A stretch of DNA of 64,000 nt from Lysobacterales bacterium (GTDB lineage: Bacteria; Pseudomonadota; Gammaproteobacteria; Xanthomonadales; SZUA-5), in assembly GCA_022844165.1 (NCBI GenBank), contig JALHMH010000007.1:1-64000 (forward strand), in the 5' to 3' direction. The notes below the pieces were generated by a model that did no database searches, was not told the DNA's origin, and saw only the letters and a program-made list of their open reading frames with translations. This document shows, piece after piece, positions 1-9,355 of this stretch. Both the position numbers and the translations under genes were made by a program. Position 1 is the stretch's first letter. Every line of letters starts with the position of its first letter.

Positions 1-459
1 TTGTTCCTGAAGACTGCGCGCGCTGTCGCTGCCGACTATCCTGGGATCGCCTTCAACGAGATGATCGTCGACAACGCCTGCATGCAACTGGTGATGGATC
101 CGCAGCAGTTCGATGTGATCGTGACCACCAACTTATTCGGCGACATTCTCTCCGACTTGTGCGCCGGGTTGGTCGGCGGGCTCGGCCTTGCACCGGGCGC
201 AAACATCGGCACAGACGCAGCGATCTTCGAGGCAGTGCACGGTTCCGCGCCGGATATTGCCGGCAAGGGCGTTGCGAACCCGAGCGCGTTACTGTTGGCT
301 GCGGCCATGATGCTCGATCATCTGGCTTTGCCGGAACATGCCGAGCGTATCCGTGGCGCAATTCACGCGACGCTGGAGGCCAAGGATCGGCTGACGCGCG
401 ATCTGGGCGGCAGCGCGGGCACTCGGGATTTCACCGATGCAGTGATTTCTCGCCTTTGA
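1..459 (+). CDS. NAD-type isocitrate dehydrogenase, C-terminal part (5' truncated)
   Basis: This is the last 152 codons of an isocitrate/isopropylmalate dehydrogenase family enzyme whose start lies before the window. The segment TTNLFGDILSDL carries the conserved metal-binding aspartates, and GTDAAIFEAVHGSAPDIAGK is the family's cofactor-loop signature. The end (LGGSAGTRDFTDAVISRL) is like the NAD-dependent, IDH3-like isocitrate dehydrogenases, which oxidise isocitrate to 2-oxoglutarate in the TCA cycle. Isopropylmalate dehydrogenase (LeuB) is the alternative, but no leu genes are nearby and the tail fits IDH better. It converges on pilH, with a hairpin between them. Confidence 0.85.
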   Translation: MFLKTARAVAADYPGIAFNEMIVDNACMQLVMDPQQFDVIVTTNLFGDILSDLCAGLVGGLGLAPGANIGTDAAIFEAVHGSAPDIAGKGVANPSALLLAAAMMLDHLALPEHAERIRGAIHATLEAKDRLTRDLGGSAGTRDFTDAVISRL

Positions 460-465
460 TCGATT

Positions 466-489
466 GCGCGCTGACGTTTGGCAGCGCGC
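466..489. terminator. GC-rich hairpin between convergent idh and pilH
   Basis: GCGCGCTG (466-473) and CAGCGCGC (482-489) form a perfect 8-bp stem around an 8-nt loop in the 39-base gap between two convergent stop codons. No U-run follows on either strand, so it is at best a weak intrinsic terminator or an RNA-end protecting hairpin. Confidence 0.4.
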
Positions 490-498
490 CATCTCGGT

Positions 499-870
499 TC
501 AACGTCCTGCGGGCATGAACTCTTGAATCGCCTTGACCAACTGCCCTTCGTTCACGGGCTTGGTGATGTACCCCTTGGCGCCCTGGCGCAGACCCCAAAC
601 GCGATCGGTTTCCTGGTCTTTGGTGGTGACCAGAATGACCGGAATATGGCTGGTCGTTTTTTCTCGGGCGATGGTACGCGTGGCCTGAAACCCGTTTAGA
701 TTCGGCATCACCACATCCATCAGGATCAGGTCCGGGATATGTTGTTTGGCCATCGCCACCCCCTGGTTGCCATCCTCTGCGGTCACGACAGAGTGGCCCA
801 GGCTTTCAACAATGCGTTTGAGCACGAGCAGCTGCGATGGCGAATCGTCAACGATCAGAACCTTGGCCAT
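499..870 (-). CDS. pilH: PilH-type single-domain response regulator
   Basis: The gene encodes a 123-residue stand-alone receiver domain. Acid-pocket D8/D9, phosphoacceptor D52 (LILMDVVMP), T82/T83 and K104 (YITKPV) are all present. The run VVMPNLNGFQATR is characteristic of PilH from the Pil-Chp chemosensory system that controls type IV pilus twitching. The reading frame is open further upstream, but the ATG at 870 starts a standard receiver and has AGGTG in front, so I start there. No pilG, pilI or pilJ lies within the window on this side. A stand-alone CheY-like regulator of another pathway is possible but less likely. Confidence 0.85.
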   Translation of the reverse strand: MAKVLIVDDSPSQLLVLKRIVESLGHSVVTAEDGNQGVAMAKQHIPDLILMDVVMPNLNGFQATRTIAREKTTSHIPVILVTTKDQETDRVWGLRQGAKGYITKPVNEGQLVKAIQEFMPAGR

Positions 871-1003
871 GAAGTCACACCTATTTGCTTGCCATCGAAC
901 TTCGATTCTAGCTTGAGCGTGAGGCATACAAGCAAGCGCCAATGCGTTTGCTTCGATGCCGGCCCAGTTGAGGCGAGAAACACGCCGCGCCAATCGCGAA
1001 TGA

Positions 1004-1990
1004 TTACGCGTTGATCCGAACCACGGTCCGGCCGCGGCCGCCCCCACCGACGAGGCGCTCGAACACGTTGGGCAAATCGTCCAACGTCGCCTCTTCGGTG
1101 ATGATGCGATCGAGGTGCCGCGGGCGCCACTCGCTGGCCAGACGCTGCCAAAGGTCGCTGCGAATCGGATAGGGTGTGCCGGAAGAATTGATACCGATCA
1201 GGCTGATGCCACGAATGATGAACGGCATGACGGTGGTATGCAGTTCGGTACCACCAGCCAGTCCGCAACTGGCAATGCAACCCCAAGGTTTGATCATGCG
1301 CGTCAGGCCAGAGAGCATTTCGCCACCGACGTTGTCGACAGCACCGGCCCAAGTGGCGGTTTCCATCGGCCGTTGACCGAAATACAACCCCTCGCGACTG
1401 ATGCACTGCTGCGCACCGATGCTGGTCAAGAACTCGAACTGATCGACCTTGCCGGTGATCGCATGCACTTCGAATCCGGCACGCGTAAAGATGTCGATCG
1501 CGAGCATGCCCACGCCACCGGTGGCGCCGGATACGACGATTGGGCCCATGTCGGGCTTCTGCCCGGCGGCCAGCATGCGCCACAACGACAGGGCCGCGGT
1601 GAATCCGGCCGTACCGATACCCATTGCTTCGCGCAGACTCAGATTCGGCGGCAAAGGTACAGCCCACTTGGAATCGACACGCATCACTTCGCTGTAGCCG
1701 CCATCGCGGTGTTCCGACAGCCCGGAGCCAGTTACGAGCACTGCATCGCCTTCGCGAAACCTGGGATCGCGGGAATCGATCACGTGACCGGCAAGATCGA
1801 TGCCGCCCACCAAAGGGGAGCGGCGAAGGATCTTGCCGGTACCGGTGCCGGCCAACGCGTCTTTGTAGTTGACGCTGGAGTACGCAACCCGCACCGTCAA
1901 CTCGCCGTCGTTGATATCTTCGAGCCGCAGCGTTTCGATGCCTGCGCGGTGCGGCTCGTGAATGCGAAATGCGCGAAAAGTGTCGGTCAT
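1004..1990 (-). CDS. acuI: AcuI/YhdH-family NADPH-dependent acrylyl-CoA reductase
   Basis: This 328-residue protein is a zinc-free medium-chain dehydrogenase/reductase of the YhdH/YhfP/AcuI group. AcuI reduces acrylyl-CoA to propionyl-CoA with NADPH. The catalytic-domain signature SSVNYKDALA is at residues 38-47, and the nucleotide-binding loop VSGATGGVG at 153-161. Length equals that of E. coli YhdH (about 324). It is a monocistronic gene between pilH and a divergently read acetyltransferase. No DMSP or acrylate genes flank it, so the substrate could be any reactive enoyl-CoA; the family call is firm and the substrate is not. Confidence 0.85.
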   Translation of the reverse strand: MTDTFRAFRIHEPHRAGIETLRLEDINDGELTVRVAYSSVNYKDALAGTGTGKILRRSPLVGGIDLAGHVIDSRDPRFREGDAVLVTGSGLSEHRDGGYSEVMRVDSKWAVPLPPNLSLREAMGIGTAGFTAALSLWRMLAAGQKPDMGPIVVSGATGGVGMLAIDIFTRAGFEVHAITGKVDQFEFLTSIGAQQCISREGLYFGQRPMETATWAGAVDNVGGEMLSGLTRMIKPWGCIASCGLAGGTELHTTVMPFIIRGISLIGINSSGTPYPIRSDLWQRLASEWRPRHLDRIITEEATLDDLPNVFERLVGGGGRGRTVVRINA

Positions 1991-2108
1991 GGCGGCTCTT
2001 CAATCGGCGATGAAACAAGTCTAGCCCGAATGCTCATCACGGCCCTGCGGAGCGGATAAAAATACCGGGCACCGCGCTATTCTTGCGCCAACTGCAGGAG
2101 AGCTCGCC

Positions 2109-3056
2109 ATGATCGACGACCGCTACTTTCTTGAGCCCGCGGCCTGGAGCGTCGACGCGGCCGCCCTGCTCGCCGTTCGCAACGCGGTATTCAGCGGCGA
2201 GCAGTCCATCGAAAGAGTCGAGAGCGATGAACACGATCCAACAGCCGATCACGTGTTGGCACGCACACCATCCGGCGAGGCAATTGCCTGCGGGCGGCTC
2301 AAGCAAGACGGCGAAATCTCCCGCATCGCTGTGTTGCCGGCGTGGCGCGAACAAGGTGTGGGCGCGGCCCTGTTGAGGCATCTGATCGAGCGTGCACAGA
2401 GCTTCGGATTGCGGCAACTTTCTGCGTATGCGAACTTGGAGGCTGTGGCGTTTTACGCGCGTTTCGGCTTCGCGGCGAGCGGTGCACCATTTGTTGCGCA
2501 CGGCGTGATTCACCAGCGCATGGGGCTGGAACTACCCGAACACGTTCCGCACCCGGCGCTGATCAGGCCGCTCTTGGCCAGCGACAGCAAGCGTCTGACG
2601 TCTGTGCGCGCGAGCGACTTGCACGAGGCCTTTTTGCAATTGTTCGGCGGCGCCCGCCATGAGATTTTTTTGTACACCAGGGACTTCGATCCGCCGGTGC
2701 TGAGCCAGTCCGACATCGTCGATGCCGTTCGCCGTGTGGCGCTGTCGGGACGCATGGCCAGCGTCCGGATCTTGCTGCAGGACTCGACCCGAGCTGCGCG
2801 CGAAGGACATCGCCTGGCAGACCTCGCGCAGCGATTATCGAGCCTGATTCGCATCCGCACGCCGAGTCAGGACGACCTCAACTATGCGAGCGCTTTTGCC
2901 CTCAACGATCAAGGCGGTTATTTGTTTCGCCCGTTCGGCGATCGTTATGAAGCCGAAGGCGATTTGCACTACGCTCCGCGGCGCGATGAACTCAAGCGCT
3001 ACTTCGATGAAGTCTGGGAACGCGCCGAGCCCACGGCGGAACTGCGACGTTTGTAG
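2109..3056 (+). CDS. GNAT acetyltransferase fused to a C-terminal domain of uncertain function
   Basis: Residues 1 to about 140 are a GNAT N-acetyltransferase. The acetyl-CoA site is visible as ISRIAVLPAWREQGVGAALL, and NLEAVAFYARFGF is the typical last GNAT strand. Residues from about 150 to 315 form a second domain (FGGARHEIFLYTRDFDPPVL near its start) that looks like a phospholipase-D-like fold without catalytic HKD motifs; this resembles the family I recall as DUF7931, from memory only. GCAGGAGAG lies just before the ATG. The substrate cannot be predicted. It is convergent with uvrB, and the stop codons are only about 3 bases apart. Confidence 0.75.
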   Translation: MIDDRYFLEPAAWSVDAAALLAVRNAVFSGEQSIERVESDEHDPTADHVLARTPSGEAIACGRLKQDGEISRIAVLPAWREQGVGAALLRHLIERAQSFGLRQLSAYANLEAVAFYARFGFAASGAPFVAHGVIHQRMGLELPEHVPHPALIRPLLASDSKRLTSVRASDLHEAFLQLFGGARHEIFLYTRDFDPPVLSQSDIVDAVRRVALSGRMASVRILLQDSTRAAREGHRLADLAQRLSSLIRIRTPSQDDLNYASAFALNDQGGYLFRPFGDRYEAEGDLHYAPRRDELKRYFDEVWERAEPTAELRRL

Positions 3057-3058
3057 CG

Positions 3059-5125
3059 CTACAACAAACCCTGAGCGCGGATGCGTTTGATTTCATCGCG
3101 CAGCCTCGCGGCGGCTTCGAATTCCAGATTCTGCGCATGCTGGAACATCTGGTCCTCGAGTTTCTTCAGGCGCGCACCAAGTGTTTCCGGACTCATCGCC
3201 GCGTAGTCGATACGCGGCTCGGCCACAGCCGCAGCGCCGATGGTCTGCGCGCCGCGACGGGGTCGTTTGCTCTTTCCACTATCATCGTTCGCCGGCTCGT
3301 CGCGCGCGCCTTCCATGACGTCGGTGATGCGTTTGACGATGCTCTTGGGCGTGATGTTGTTAGCGAGGTTATGTTCGACCTGTCGCATACGGCGTCGATC
3401 CGTTTCTTCCAACGCTCGACGTATCGAGTCGGTGATCCTGTCGGCATACAAGATCGCCTTGCCGCGCAAGTTTCGCGCGGCGCGGCCGATGGTCTGGATC
3501 AGCGATCCGCCGCTACGCAAGAAACCCTCCTTGTCGGCGTCGAGTATCGCCACCAGCGACACTTCGGGCATGTCCAAACCTTCACGTAGCAGATTGATGC
3601 CGACCAGCACATCGAATTTCCCAAGGCGCAGATCGCGGATGATCTCGACGCGCTCGACGGTTTCGATGTCGGAGTGCAGATAGCGCACTTTGACGCCCTG
3701 CTCGGTCAAGTAATCGGTGAGGTTCTCGCTCATGCGTTTGGTGAGCGTGGTCACCAGCACCCGATCGCCCCAACTCACACGTTCCTTGATCTCCGACAAT
3801 AAATCGTCGACCTGACTCGCCACTGGACGCACCTCGGTGTCAGGATCGACGAGGCCCGTCGGACGCAGCAGTTGCTCCGTGACCCGCTGGTCGGTCTTTT
3901 TCAGCTCATAGGGTCCCGGCGTGGCCGAGACAAAAATCGCTCTGGGCGCGCGGTTTTCCCACTCCTCGAATCGCAACGGACGATTGTCCAGCGCGCTCGG
4001 CAAGCGAAAGCCATAATCCACCAGCGTTTCTTTACGCGAACGATCCCCTTTGTACATCGCACCCAATTGCGGCACGGTGACGTGGCTTTCATCGATGACC
4101 ATGAGTGCGTCGGGTGGCAGATAGTCGAACAAGGTCGGGGGCGCCTCGCCTTCGGCCCTGCCGGTCAGGTGCCGCGAATAGTTTTCGATGCCCTGGCAGT
4201 AGCCTATTTCCGCCATCATTTCCAAATCGAAGGTGGTGCGCTGTTTCAGACGTTGCGCCTCCAGTAGTTTGTTCTGCGCGTACAGAACTTCGAGCCGTTC
4301 GGCAAGTTCGGTCTTGATCGTGGCCATCGCTTCGAGCACGGTGCGGCGGCTGGTGACGTAGTGCGACTTTGGGTACACAGTAAAGCGAGGTACACGCTTT
4401 TCGATCTCGCCAGTCAGCGGATCGAAGATCGCCAGGTCTTCGATTTCGCCATCGAACAACTCGATGCGGAGCGCTTCGCGCTCGCTCTCCGCCGGGTGCA
4501 CATCGATCACTTCGCCGCGCACACGATAGGTACCGCGACGCAGCTCGTAGTCCCCGCGCGTGTACTGCAGTTCCGTGAGGCGCCGCAAAATCTCGCGATC
4601 GGGGATGCGATCGCCGCGCACCAGATGCAGCACCATATTGAAGTATTCGTTCGGATCTCCGAGGCCATAGATGGCCGACACCGTGGCGACGATCAGCACA
4701 TCGCGCCGCTCCAGGAGCGCCTTGGTCGCCGACAAGCGCATCTGTTCGATGTGCTCGTTGATGTTGGCGTCCTTTTCGATGTAGGTATCGCTCGATGGCA
4801 CATAGGCCTCGGGCTGGTAATAATCGTAGTAAGAAACGAAGTACTCGACCGCGTTGTGCGGGAAGAACTCTTTGAATTCGCCGTAGAGCTGCGCCGCGAG
4901 CGTCTTGTTCGGTGCCAGAATCAAAGTCGGCTTTTGTACCGTTTGCACGACGTTGGCAATGCTGAAGGTCTTGCCGCTGCCGGTCACGCCCAATAGAACT
5001 TGATGCGCGAGCCCGGCCTCGAAGCCTTGGACCAGTTCGGCGATGGCCTGCGGTTGATCGCCGGATGGGGCGAAGTCGGAGACCAGTTGGAATCGATCGG
5101 ACATGGCTGTTCGCTGGCTTTTCAT
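3059..5125 (-). CDS. uvrB: UvrABC nucleotide excision repair subunit B
   Basis: UvrB (688 residues, near the usual 670) is the damage-verifying ATPase of nucleotide excision repair. Visible parts are Walker A ([10 protein letters not shown], about residues 46-55), the tyrosine-rich beta-hairpin region ([21 protein letters not shown]), the DESH motif, the helicase motif (TIGRAARN) and a C-terminal UVR domain that binds UvrC. Two starts are possible, 5125 and 5104. I favour 5125 because GGGG precedes it, whereas 5104 matches the usual N-terminus ([11 protein letters not shown]). The upstream region, shared with fimT, holds an 18-bp inverted repeat. I saw no classical LexA box. Confidence 0.97.
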   Translation of the reverse strand: MKSQRTAMSDRFQLVSDFAPSGDQPQAIAELVQGFEAGLAHQVLLGVTGSGKTFSIANVVQTVQKPTLILAPNKTLAAQLYGEFKEFFPHNAVEYFVSYYDYYQPEAYVPSSDTYIEKDANINEHIEQMRLSATKALLERRDVLIVATVSAIYGLGDPNEYFNMVLHLVRGDRIPDREILRRLTELQYTRGDYELRRGTYRVRGEVIDVHPAESEREALRIELFDGEIEDLAIFDPLTGEIEKRVPRFTVYPKSHYVTSRRTVLEAMATIKTELAERLEVLYAQNKLLEAQRLKQRTTFDLEMMAEIGYCQGIENYSRHLTGRAEGEAPPTLFDYLPPDALMVIDESHVTVPQLGAMYKGDRSRKETLVDYGFRLPSALDNRPLRFEEWENRAPRAIFVSATPGPYELKKTDQRVTEQLLRPTGLVDPDTEVRPVASQVDDLLSEIKERVSWGDRVLVTTLTKRMSENLTDYLTEQGVKVRYLHSDIETVERVEIIRDLRLGKFDVLVGINLLREGLDMPEVSLVAILDADKEGFLRSGGSLIQTIGRAARNLRGKAILYADRITDSIRRALEETDRRRMRQVEHNLANNITPKSIVKRITDVMEGARDEPANDDSGKSKRPRRGAQTIGAAAVAEPRIDYAAMSPETLGARLKKLEDQMFQHAQNLEFEAAARLRDEIKRIRAQGLL

Positions 5126-5177
5126 GGCCCCGATGATGCGTCAGTTCGCTGCCACGTTCCGTCAAACTGCGGACTTT

Positions 5178-5195
5178 TGTCAGAAAATTCTGACA
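5178..5195. promoter_or_regulatory. Inverted repeat between uvrB and fimT
   Basis: TGTCAGAA, AA, TTCTGACA: perfect 8-bp arms with a 2-base centre, placed in the divergent gap between uvrB and fimT. The right arm overlaps a possible -35-like CTGACA for fimT. It matches neither the E. coli nor the Xanthomonas LexA consensus as I know them. The position suggests an operator for one or both genes; the binding factor is unknown. Confidence 0.45.
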
Positions 5196-5275
5196 GCGAA
5201 ATGCGCGTTACGCTGATAGTGCGAAGTTCAGTGCTCGCTTAGCGTATTCCCACCATCCACTGAGGGGAAATCGTC

Positions 5276-5797
5276 ATGCGCCAATCGGGATTTACGTTGT
5301 GGGAGTTGCTTGTGTCTGTCGCCGTCCTGGTTGTTCTGGCCACCATCGCGCTGCCATCGTTGAGTGCTCTACAACAAAAGAACCAGTTGACGAGTGCCAA
5401 AAACGCCCTGATGGTTACACTCAATCTGGCTCGCAGCGAGGCCATTGTTGGCACCCGGCCCGTCATCGTCTGCCCATTGTCGTCGCCGACGACGTGCGAA
5501 CAGCGGACCGACTGGTCGCGCGGCTGGCTGGCCTACCGCGACGACAACCGAAATGGCCGGCTCGATCCGGTCGAACGCGTGCTGAGCGTATATGAACTCG
5601 ACAATGCGAGGTTGCGGGTTCGCACAAGCGACGGTCGCCGCAAACTCACCTATCGCTCGATGGGACGTTCGGAAGGCTCCAATGTACGATTCGTCTTTTG
5701 CGTTGAAGGCAGCAGCGAGTATTCCGGCCAGGTTGTGGTCGCAAACACGGGCCGCGCGCGGACCGTCGGTCGCGCGCCAGCGGGCGCGTGTGGCTGA
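5276..5797 (+). CDS. fimT: GspH/FimT-type pseudopilin
   Basis: This 173-residue protein starts with a class III (prepilin) signal: MRQSG then FTLWELLVSVAVLVVLATIALPS. Cleavage by PilD after the glycine would leave Phe+1 and the conserved Glu+5, followed by the hydrophobic N-helix. The rest fits the GspH/FimT domain, including the ARSEAI segment and paired cysteines. Such minor pilins prime type IV pilus assembly, and FimT can bind DNA during natural transformation in related bacteria. GAGGGG precedes the ATG. It stands alone, without pilV/W/X/Y1/E, so whether it serves pili or a type II secretion system is not settled. Confidence 0.8.
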   Translation: MRQSGFTLWELLVSVAVLVVLATIALPSLSALQQKNQLTSAKNALMVTLNLARSEAIVGTRPVIVCPLSSPTTCEQRTDWSRGWLAYRDDNRNGRLDPVERVLSVYELDNARLRVRTSDGRRKLTYRSMGRSEGSNVRFVFCVEGSSEYSGQVVVANTGRARTVGRAPAGACG

Positions 5798-5837
5798 TCT
5801 GTAAAGACTGCGCCCGGCCGTTCGAATGGCCGGCACA

Positions 5838-8660
5838 CTATTCCGACGTCGCCACGGATGCCCGCTCGTTGAACAGCGCCCGCTGCTTGCGCAACCATGC
5901 ACCGTTGCTACCCAGGCGATCGAGTGCCTGATCCCAACTCGCTAATGCAGCGCGGCGCGCTTCGCCGCTGATCGCCAGGCTTGCAGCCGCCAGCGCCGAC
6001 ATCGCCTGCGTTTCCACGTCGGCCTCCGGCAAGGCATCGTGGATATCCCGTAACAGACGACGCGCTGCGTCCGCATCCGTGGGAGATCCGCGAAGCGCCA
6101 GCGCCGCGGCGAGTTGCGCGCTCATCGCCACCAGTATCGGATCACCCTCCGGCAACAAACTGCGGCCTTCGGCATCGGCATCCAACATCTGATCGATGGC
6201 CGCATCGAGGCGGCCGGCATTGCGCGCGTATGTGCCGAGCGCAAACCGCCCGAGCACGGCGCTCACCTGACCTGCCGCACCGAGTTTGGTGTAGCCATCG
6301 ATGGCACTTTGCTGCAATCGAACCGCCTCATCGAAACGACCCGCATCGGCGTGCACGCGGGCCAAAGAACTGAGGTGTTCCCAGGTCAATTCACTTTGCG
6401 CCCCTTGCGTTTTCAGCGCGAAATCGTGCGCTTTCTGCAACCACTCGGCGGCCGCGTCGGTTTGATTGCGCGCAACTGCCAGGTCGCCGAGCCGCGCGTA
6501 GGCATCGGCCAGGTCGTTGTGCTGCAGAGGCTCCAGCACAGCGAGCGATGTCTCCAGCGACGATTGCGCTGCGTCGAATTGACGCAGGCGTCGCTGCATG
6601 GCACCCACGCGCCCCAGCGCATCGGCGGTATGAAAATGCGTATCGCCCAGTTGCTTGCGGGTGATCGCGTGGACTCGCTGGTAAACTGCCAGCGCATCTT
6701 CGTATCGTCCCTCGCGGCGATAGATGTCGCCCAGGTTGGACAGCGGGAACAGCAACTGCGCGTGCTCTTCCCCGCGCGCTTTCTCGAGAATGGCCAACGA
6801 TCTCTCCAGCGAGGCGCGCGCGCCCGCGACGTCATCGGCCCGCAACTGAACGACAGCAAGATTGCTCAAACGCATCCCAAGATCAGGATCGTCGGGACCG
6901 CGACGTTTTTCAAACTTGGCAATCACCTGCTGCATCAAGGCCAGGGCTTCCTGGTATTGGGAGCGAGAAATCAGCACGCGCACCTGGCGGTTCTGCATAT
7001 CCGCGACGCGCAAGTGCTCCTCGGCGTGATGCGAGCGATAAATCGCCAACGCTTCGGCGATCAGCGGTTCGGCGGCATCGAATTTCCCTTGCTGGAAAAG
7101 TACCGAGATCTTGCTCGACAAAACGATGGCCAGCGCTTCGTCCATTGGGTTGCGCCGGCGGCGATAGTCGATGCTCTGCTCAAGCAGCGGCAGTGCTTCT
7201 GCAGCGCCACCCAGGTTTACCTGGACTTCGAGCAAGTCGCCGAGAACACTGTCCTGCAGATCCCGATCGGAGCCCAGTTCCTTTTGCGCACGTTCGATGC
7301 CGCTGGCGACCATTTGCAGAGGGGTGCGTGCTGCGGCGCCTTCGCGCGTTGTGCCTTCGGTTTCGGCGAACAGCGACGTCAGAAAGGTCTTCACCCGTTC
7401 GGCGCGCTGCGCTTGTGCCTGCGCGATTTGCGCTTGATCGCGGGCCACCTGCGCCTGCCATAGCGCTGCGCCCAGTCCGCCGATCAGCGATATCAGCGCC
7501 AGAAGGCTGGCAACCACACCGCCGCGATGGCGACGCACGAACTTGCCTATTCGGTAAGAAAGTGTGTCCGGGCGAGCGCGGATCGGGCGACCTTCGCGGT
7601 AGCGCTGCAAATCTTCGGCGAATGCCGCCGCCGAGGGATATCGACGCTCGGGTTCCAGCGCCAATGCTTTGAGCACGATGGTGTCGAGTTCGCCGTCGAT
7701 CCGTCCAGTGGTTGCTTTGCCAGCGACCTGGCTCGGGCGTTCCGTTGTATCGCTGCTGACGGCTCGAGCAACGTCGCCGGGTCGCTCGCGGCGACCGTGC
7801 GGCAGTTGCCCGGTGAGCAACTCGAACAACACCAGGCCCAGTGCATAAACATCCGTGGCGGTGCTGATCGGTTCGCCGCGAATTTGTTCCGGCGTCGCAT
7901 ACATCGGCGACATCACGCGCATGTCGGTCGCTGTCAGTTCGGTTGCGTCTCCGGGCTCAAGCAACTTGGCGATACCGAAATCCAACAGATGGGGCTTACC
8001 TGACTCATCGACGAGCACATTCGAAGGTTTGATATCGCGATGTACGATCAACTGTCGGTGCGCATAATCGACTGCGTCGGCAATGTCCTCGACCAGCTTC
8101 AATCGACTCGTCACACCGAGCGAATGCGTCTGCGCGTAAGTCACGATGTGCTCGCCACGGATCAACTCCATGGCCAGCCATGGCGTATCGCCATCGACGC
8201 CGGCATCGATCAACCGGGCGATCAACGGATGATTGAGGCGCGCCTGGATTTGCCGCTCGCGCGCAAATCGGGCGACGAAGTCCGGGCCAAGACCGCGGCG
8301 CAGCACTTTGATCGCGACTTCTTGTTCAAAGTCGCCCGAATCGCGTCGTGCGCGATACACCTCACCCATGCCGCCACGACCGAGCCGCTCGGACAACACG
8401 AACCCAGCGATTCGCTCGCCGCTCTGGTCGGGCATCGGCAAGGGCGCAAATGGCTCAGCGAGCGGATCGCCGAGCGCGTTTCCATCCAGCAGCCCTGTGC
8501 CCCCAACATCGGCGAGTAACATACGTTCAAGCTCATCGGCGATGTCTGGCTCCTCCCAGGCCAGACGCGCGACGGCCAGCGCACGCTGCTCGTCGGGCAT
8601 TTCCGACAGAACATCAAAGTGACGCAACAAACGCTGCCAACGCTCGCCAGCGTCAATCAT
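5838..8660 (-). CDS. Membrane Ser/Thr protein kinase with periplasmic TPR-like tail
   Basis: The protein has 940 residues. An N-terminal Hanks-type kinase domain shows the P-loop GRGGMGEVY (94-102), VAIK lysine K118, HRDIKPSN (207-214) and DFG (227-229), so it should be active. One transmembrane helix lies at about 381-401 and is followed by a short coiled-coil-like alanine/glutamine stretch. The remaining 530 residues are helical repeats of TPR type. Start ATG 8660 overlaps the stop of the upstream ECF sigma gene (ATGA), which makes it a better start than the longer frame. Kinases of this layout next to TIGR02999-type sigma factors are common in this order; phosphorylation of the sigma factor is an inference. 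Confidence 0.9.
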   Translation of the reverse strand: MIDAGERWQRLLRHFDVLSEMPDEQRALAVARLAWEEPDIADELERMLLADVGGTGLLDGNALGDPLAEPFAPLPMPDQSGERIAGFVLSERLGRGGMGEVYRARRDSGDFEQEVAIKVLRRGLGPDFVARFARERQIQARLNHPLIARLIDAGVDGDTPWLAMELIRGEHIVTYAQTHSLGVTSRLKLVEDIADAVDYAHRQLIVHRDIKPSNVLVDESGKPHLLDFGIAKLLEPGDATELTATDMRVMSPMYATPEQIRGEPISTATDVYALGLVLFELLTGQLPHGRRERPGDVARAVSSDTTERPSQVAGKATTGRIDGELDTIVLKALALEPERRYPSAAAFAEDLQRYREGRPIRARPDTLSYRIGKFVRRHRGGVVASLLALISLIGGLGAALWQAQVARDQAQIAQAQAQRAERVKTFLTSLFAETEGTTREGAAARTPLQMVASGIERAQKELGSDRDLQDSVLGDLLEVQVNLGGAAEALPLLEQSIDYRRRRNPMDEALAIVLSSKISVLFQQGKFDAAEPLIAEALAIYRSHHAEEHLRVADMQNRQVRVLISRSQYQEALALMQQVIAKFEKRRGPDDPDLGMRLSNLAVVQLRADDVAGARASLERSLAILEKARGEEHAQLLFPLSNLGDIYRREGRYEDALAVYQRVHAITRKQLGDTHFHTADALGRVGAMQRRLRQFDAAQSSLETSLAVLEPLQHNDLADAYARLGDLAVARNQTDAAAEWLQKAHDFALKTQGAQSELTWEHLSSLARVHADAGRFDEAVRLQQSAIDGYTKLGAAGQVSAVLGRFALGTYARNAGRLDAAIDQMLDADAEGRSLLPEGDPILVAMSAQLAAALALRGSPTDADAARRLLRDIHDALPEADVETQAMSALAAASLAISGEARRAALASWDQALDRLGSNGAWLRKQRALFNERASVATSE

Positions 8661-9217
8661 AGCCAGTGTGCCTCCCCGAGTGCTGCATGAAGCCACGCTC
8701 TGGCGCGGCGCCAATCGCGTTTGACCGTGGTTCTGGAAACAGCCGCCGCATCGGCAGCTTCGTCGAGCGTCAAGCCGCCAAAAAAACGCAGCTCGACCAG
8801 TTTGGCGAGGCGCGCGTCGAGGGTTTCAAGTTCGTTTAAAGCCTGATCGAGCGCCAACAGGCGATTGCCGTCGAGATCGGCTTGCGGTTCGTGATGCAAG
8901 CCGTCGATATCGGTCACGTCGGGATCGCTTCCGCGTTTTTGCGTTAACCGCTGGCGCGCCCGGTCGATCAGAATCTGCCGCATCGCGCGCGCAGAAACAG
9001 CATAGAAGTGATGGCGATCTTGTAAACCAAGCGACTCCGGTCGCGACAGCCGGAAATACGCTTCATGCACCAGCGACGTGGCGCCCATTGAAGCAGGCTG
9101 TTGGCGCAGTTGTTTTTGCGCGATCTGGTGAAGATCAGCATAAACGGCGGCGAACAGCTTATCCGCCGAATTGCGGTTGCCATCGCGCGCCGATCGGATC
9201 AGATCCGTCAGTTCCAA
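8657..9217 (-). CDS. ECF RNA polymerase sigma factor (TIGR02999-type)
   Basis: This is a sigma-70 family ECF factor of about 186 residues. Region 2 includes TSLVHEAYFRLSRP and HHFYAVSARAMRQILIDRAR, typical of the TIGR02999 group (ECF43-like). Region 4 is LRFFGGLTLDEAADAAAVSRTTVKRDWRRARAWL, a helix-turn-helix that reads the -35 element. There is no anti-sigma gene; the coupled downstream kinase probably takes that regulatory role. The frame opens with GTG at 9229, but TTG at 9217 has GGAG about 7 bases upstream and matches the family's N-terminus, so I chose it. Target promoters are unknown. Confidence 0.88.
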   Translation of the reverse strand: MELTDLIRSARDGNRNSADKLFAAVYADLHQIAQKQLRQQPASMGATSLVHEAYFRLSRPESLGLQDRHHFYAVSARAMRQILIDRARQRLTQKRGSDPDVTDIDGLHHEPQADLDGNRLLALDQALNELETLDARLAKLVELRFFGGLTLDEAADAAAVSRTTVKRDWRRARAWLHAALGEAHWL

Positions 9218-9355
9218 GCCGCACTCCACGTCAGGAGACTGGGCCCATTCTAACGAATACTGTCTGGATACTTGTTATCCGGATCGCGGAAGGGCGAGCA
9301 AGCTCCGAGGAACTTGCCCGCCGGGCATCAAAAGCACTTAACCCAAACCGTATGC

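Noticed and set aside
855..2018. Long minus-strand frame over the AcuI-like gene
   Set aside because: It is arginine/histidine-rich, out of frame with the real reductase, and lacks any domain.
5178..5195. LexA box upstream of uvrB
   Set aside because: Spacing and bases do not match CTGT-N8-ACAG or the Xanthomonas TTAG-N6-TACTA type boxes; kept only as an unassigned inverted repeat.
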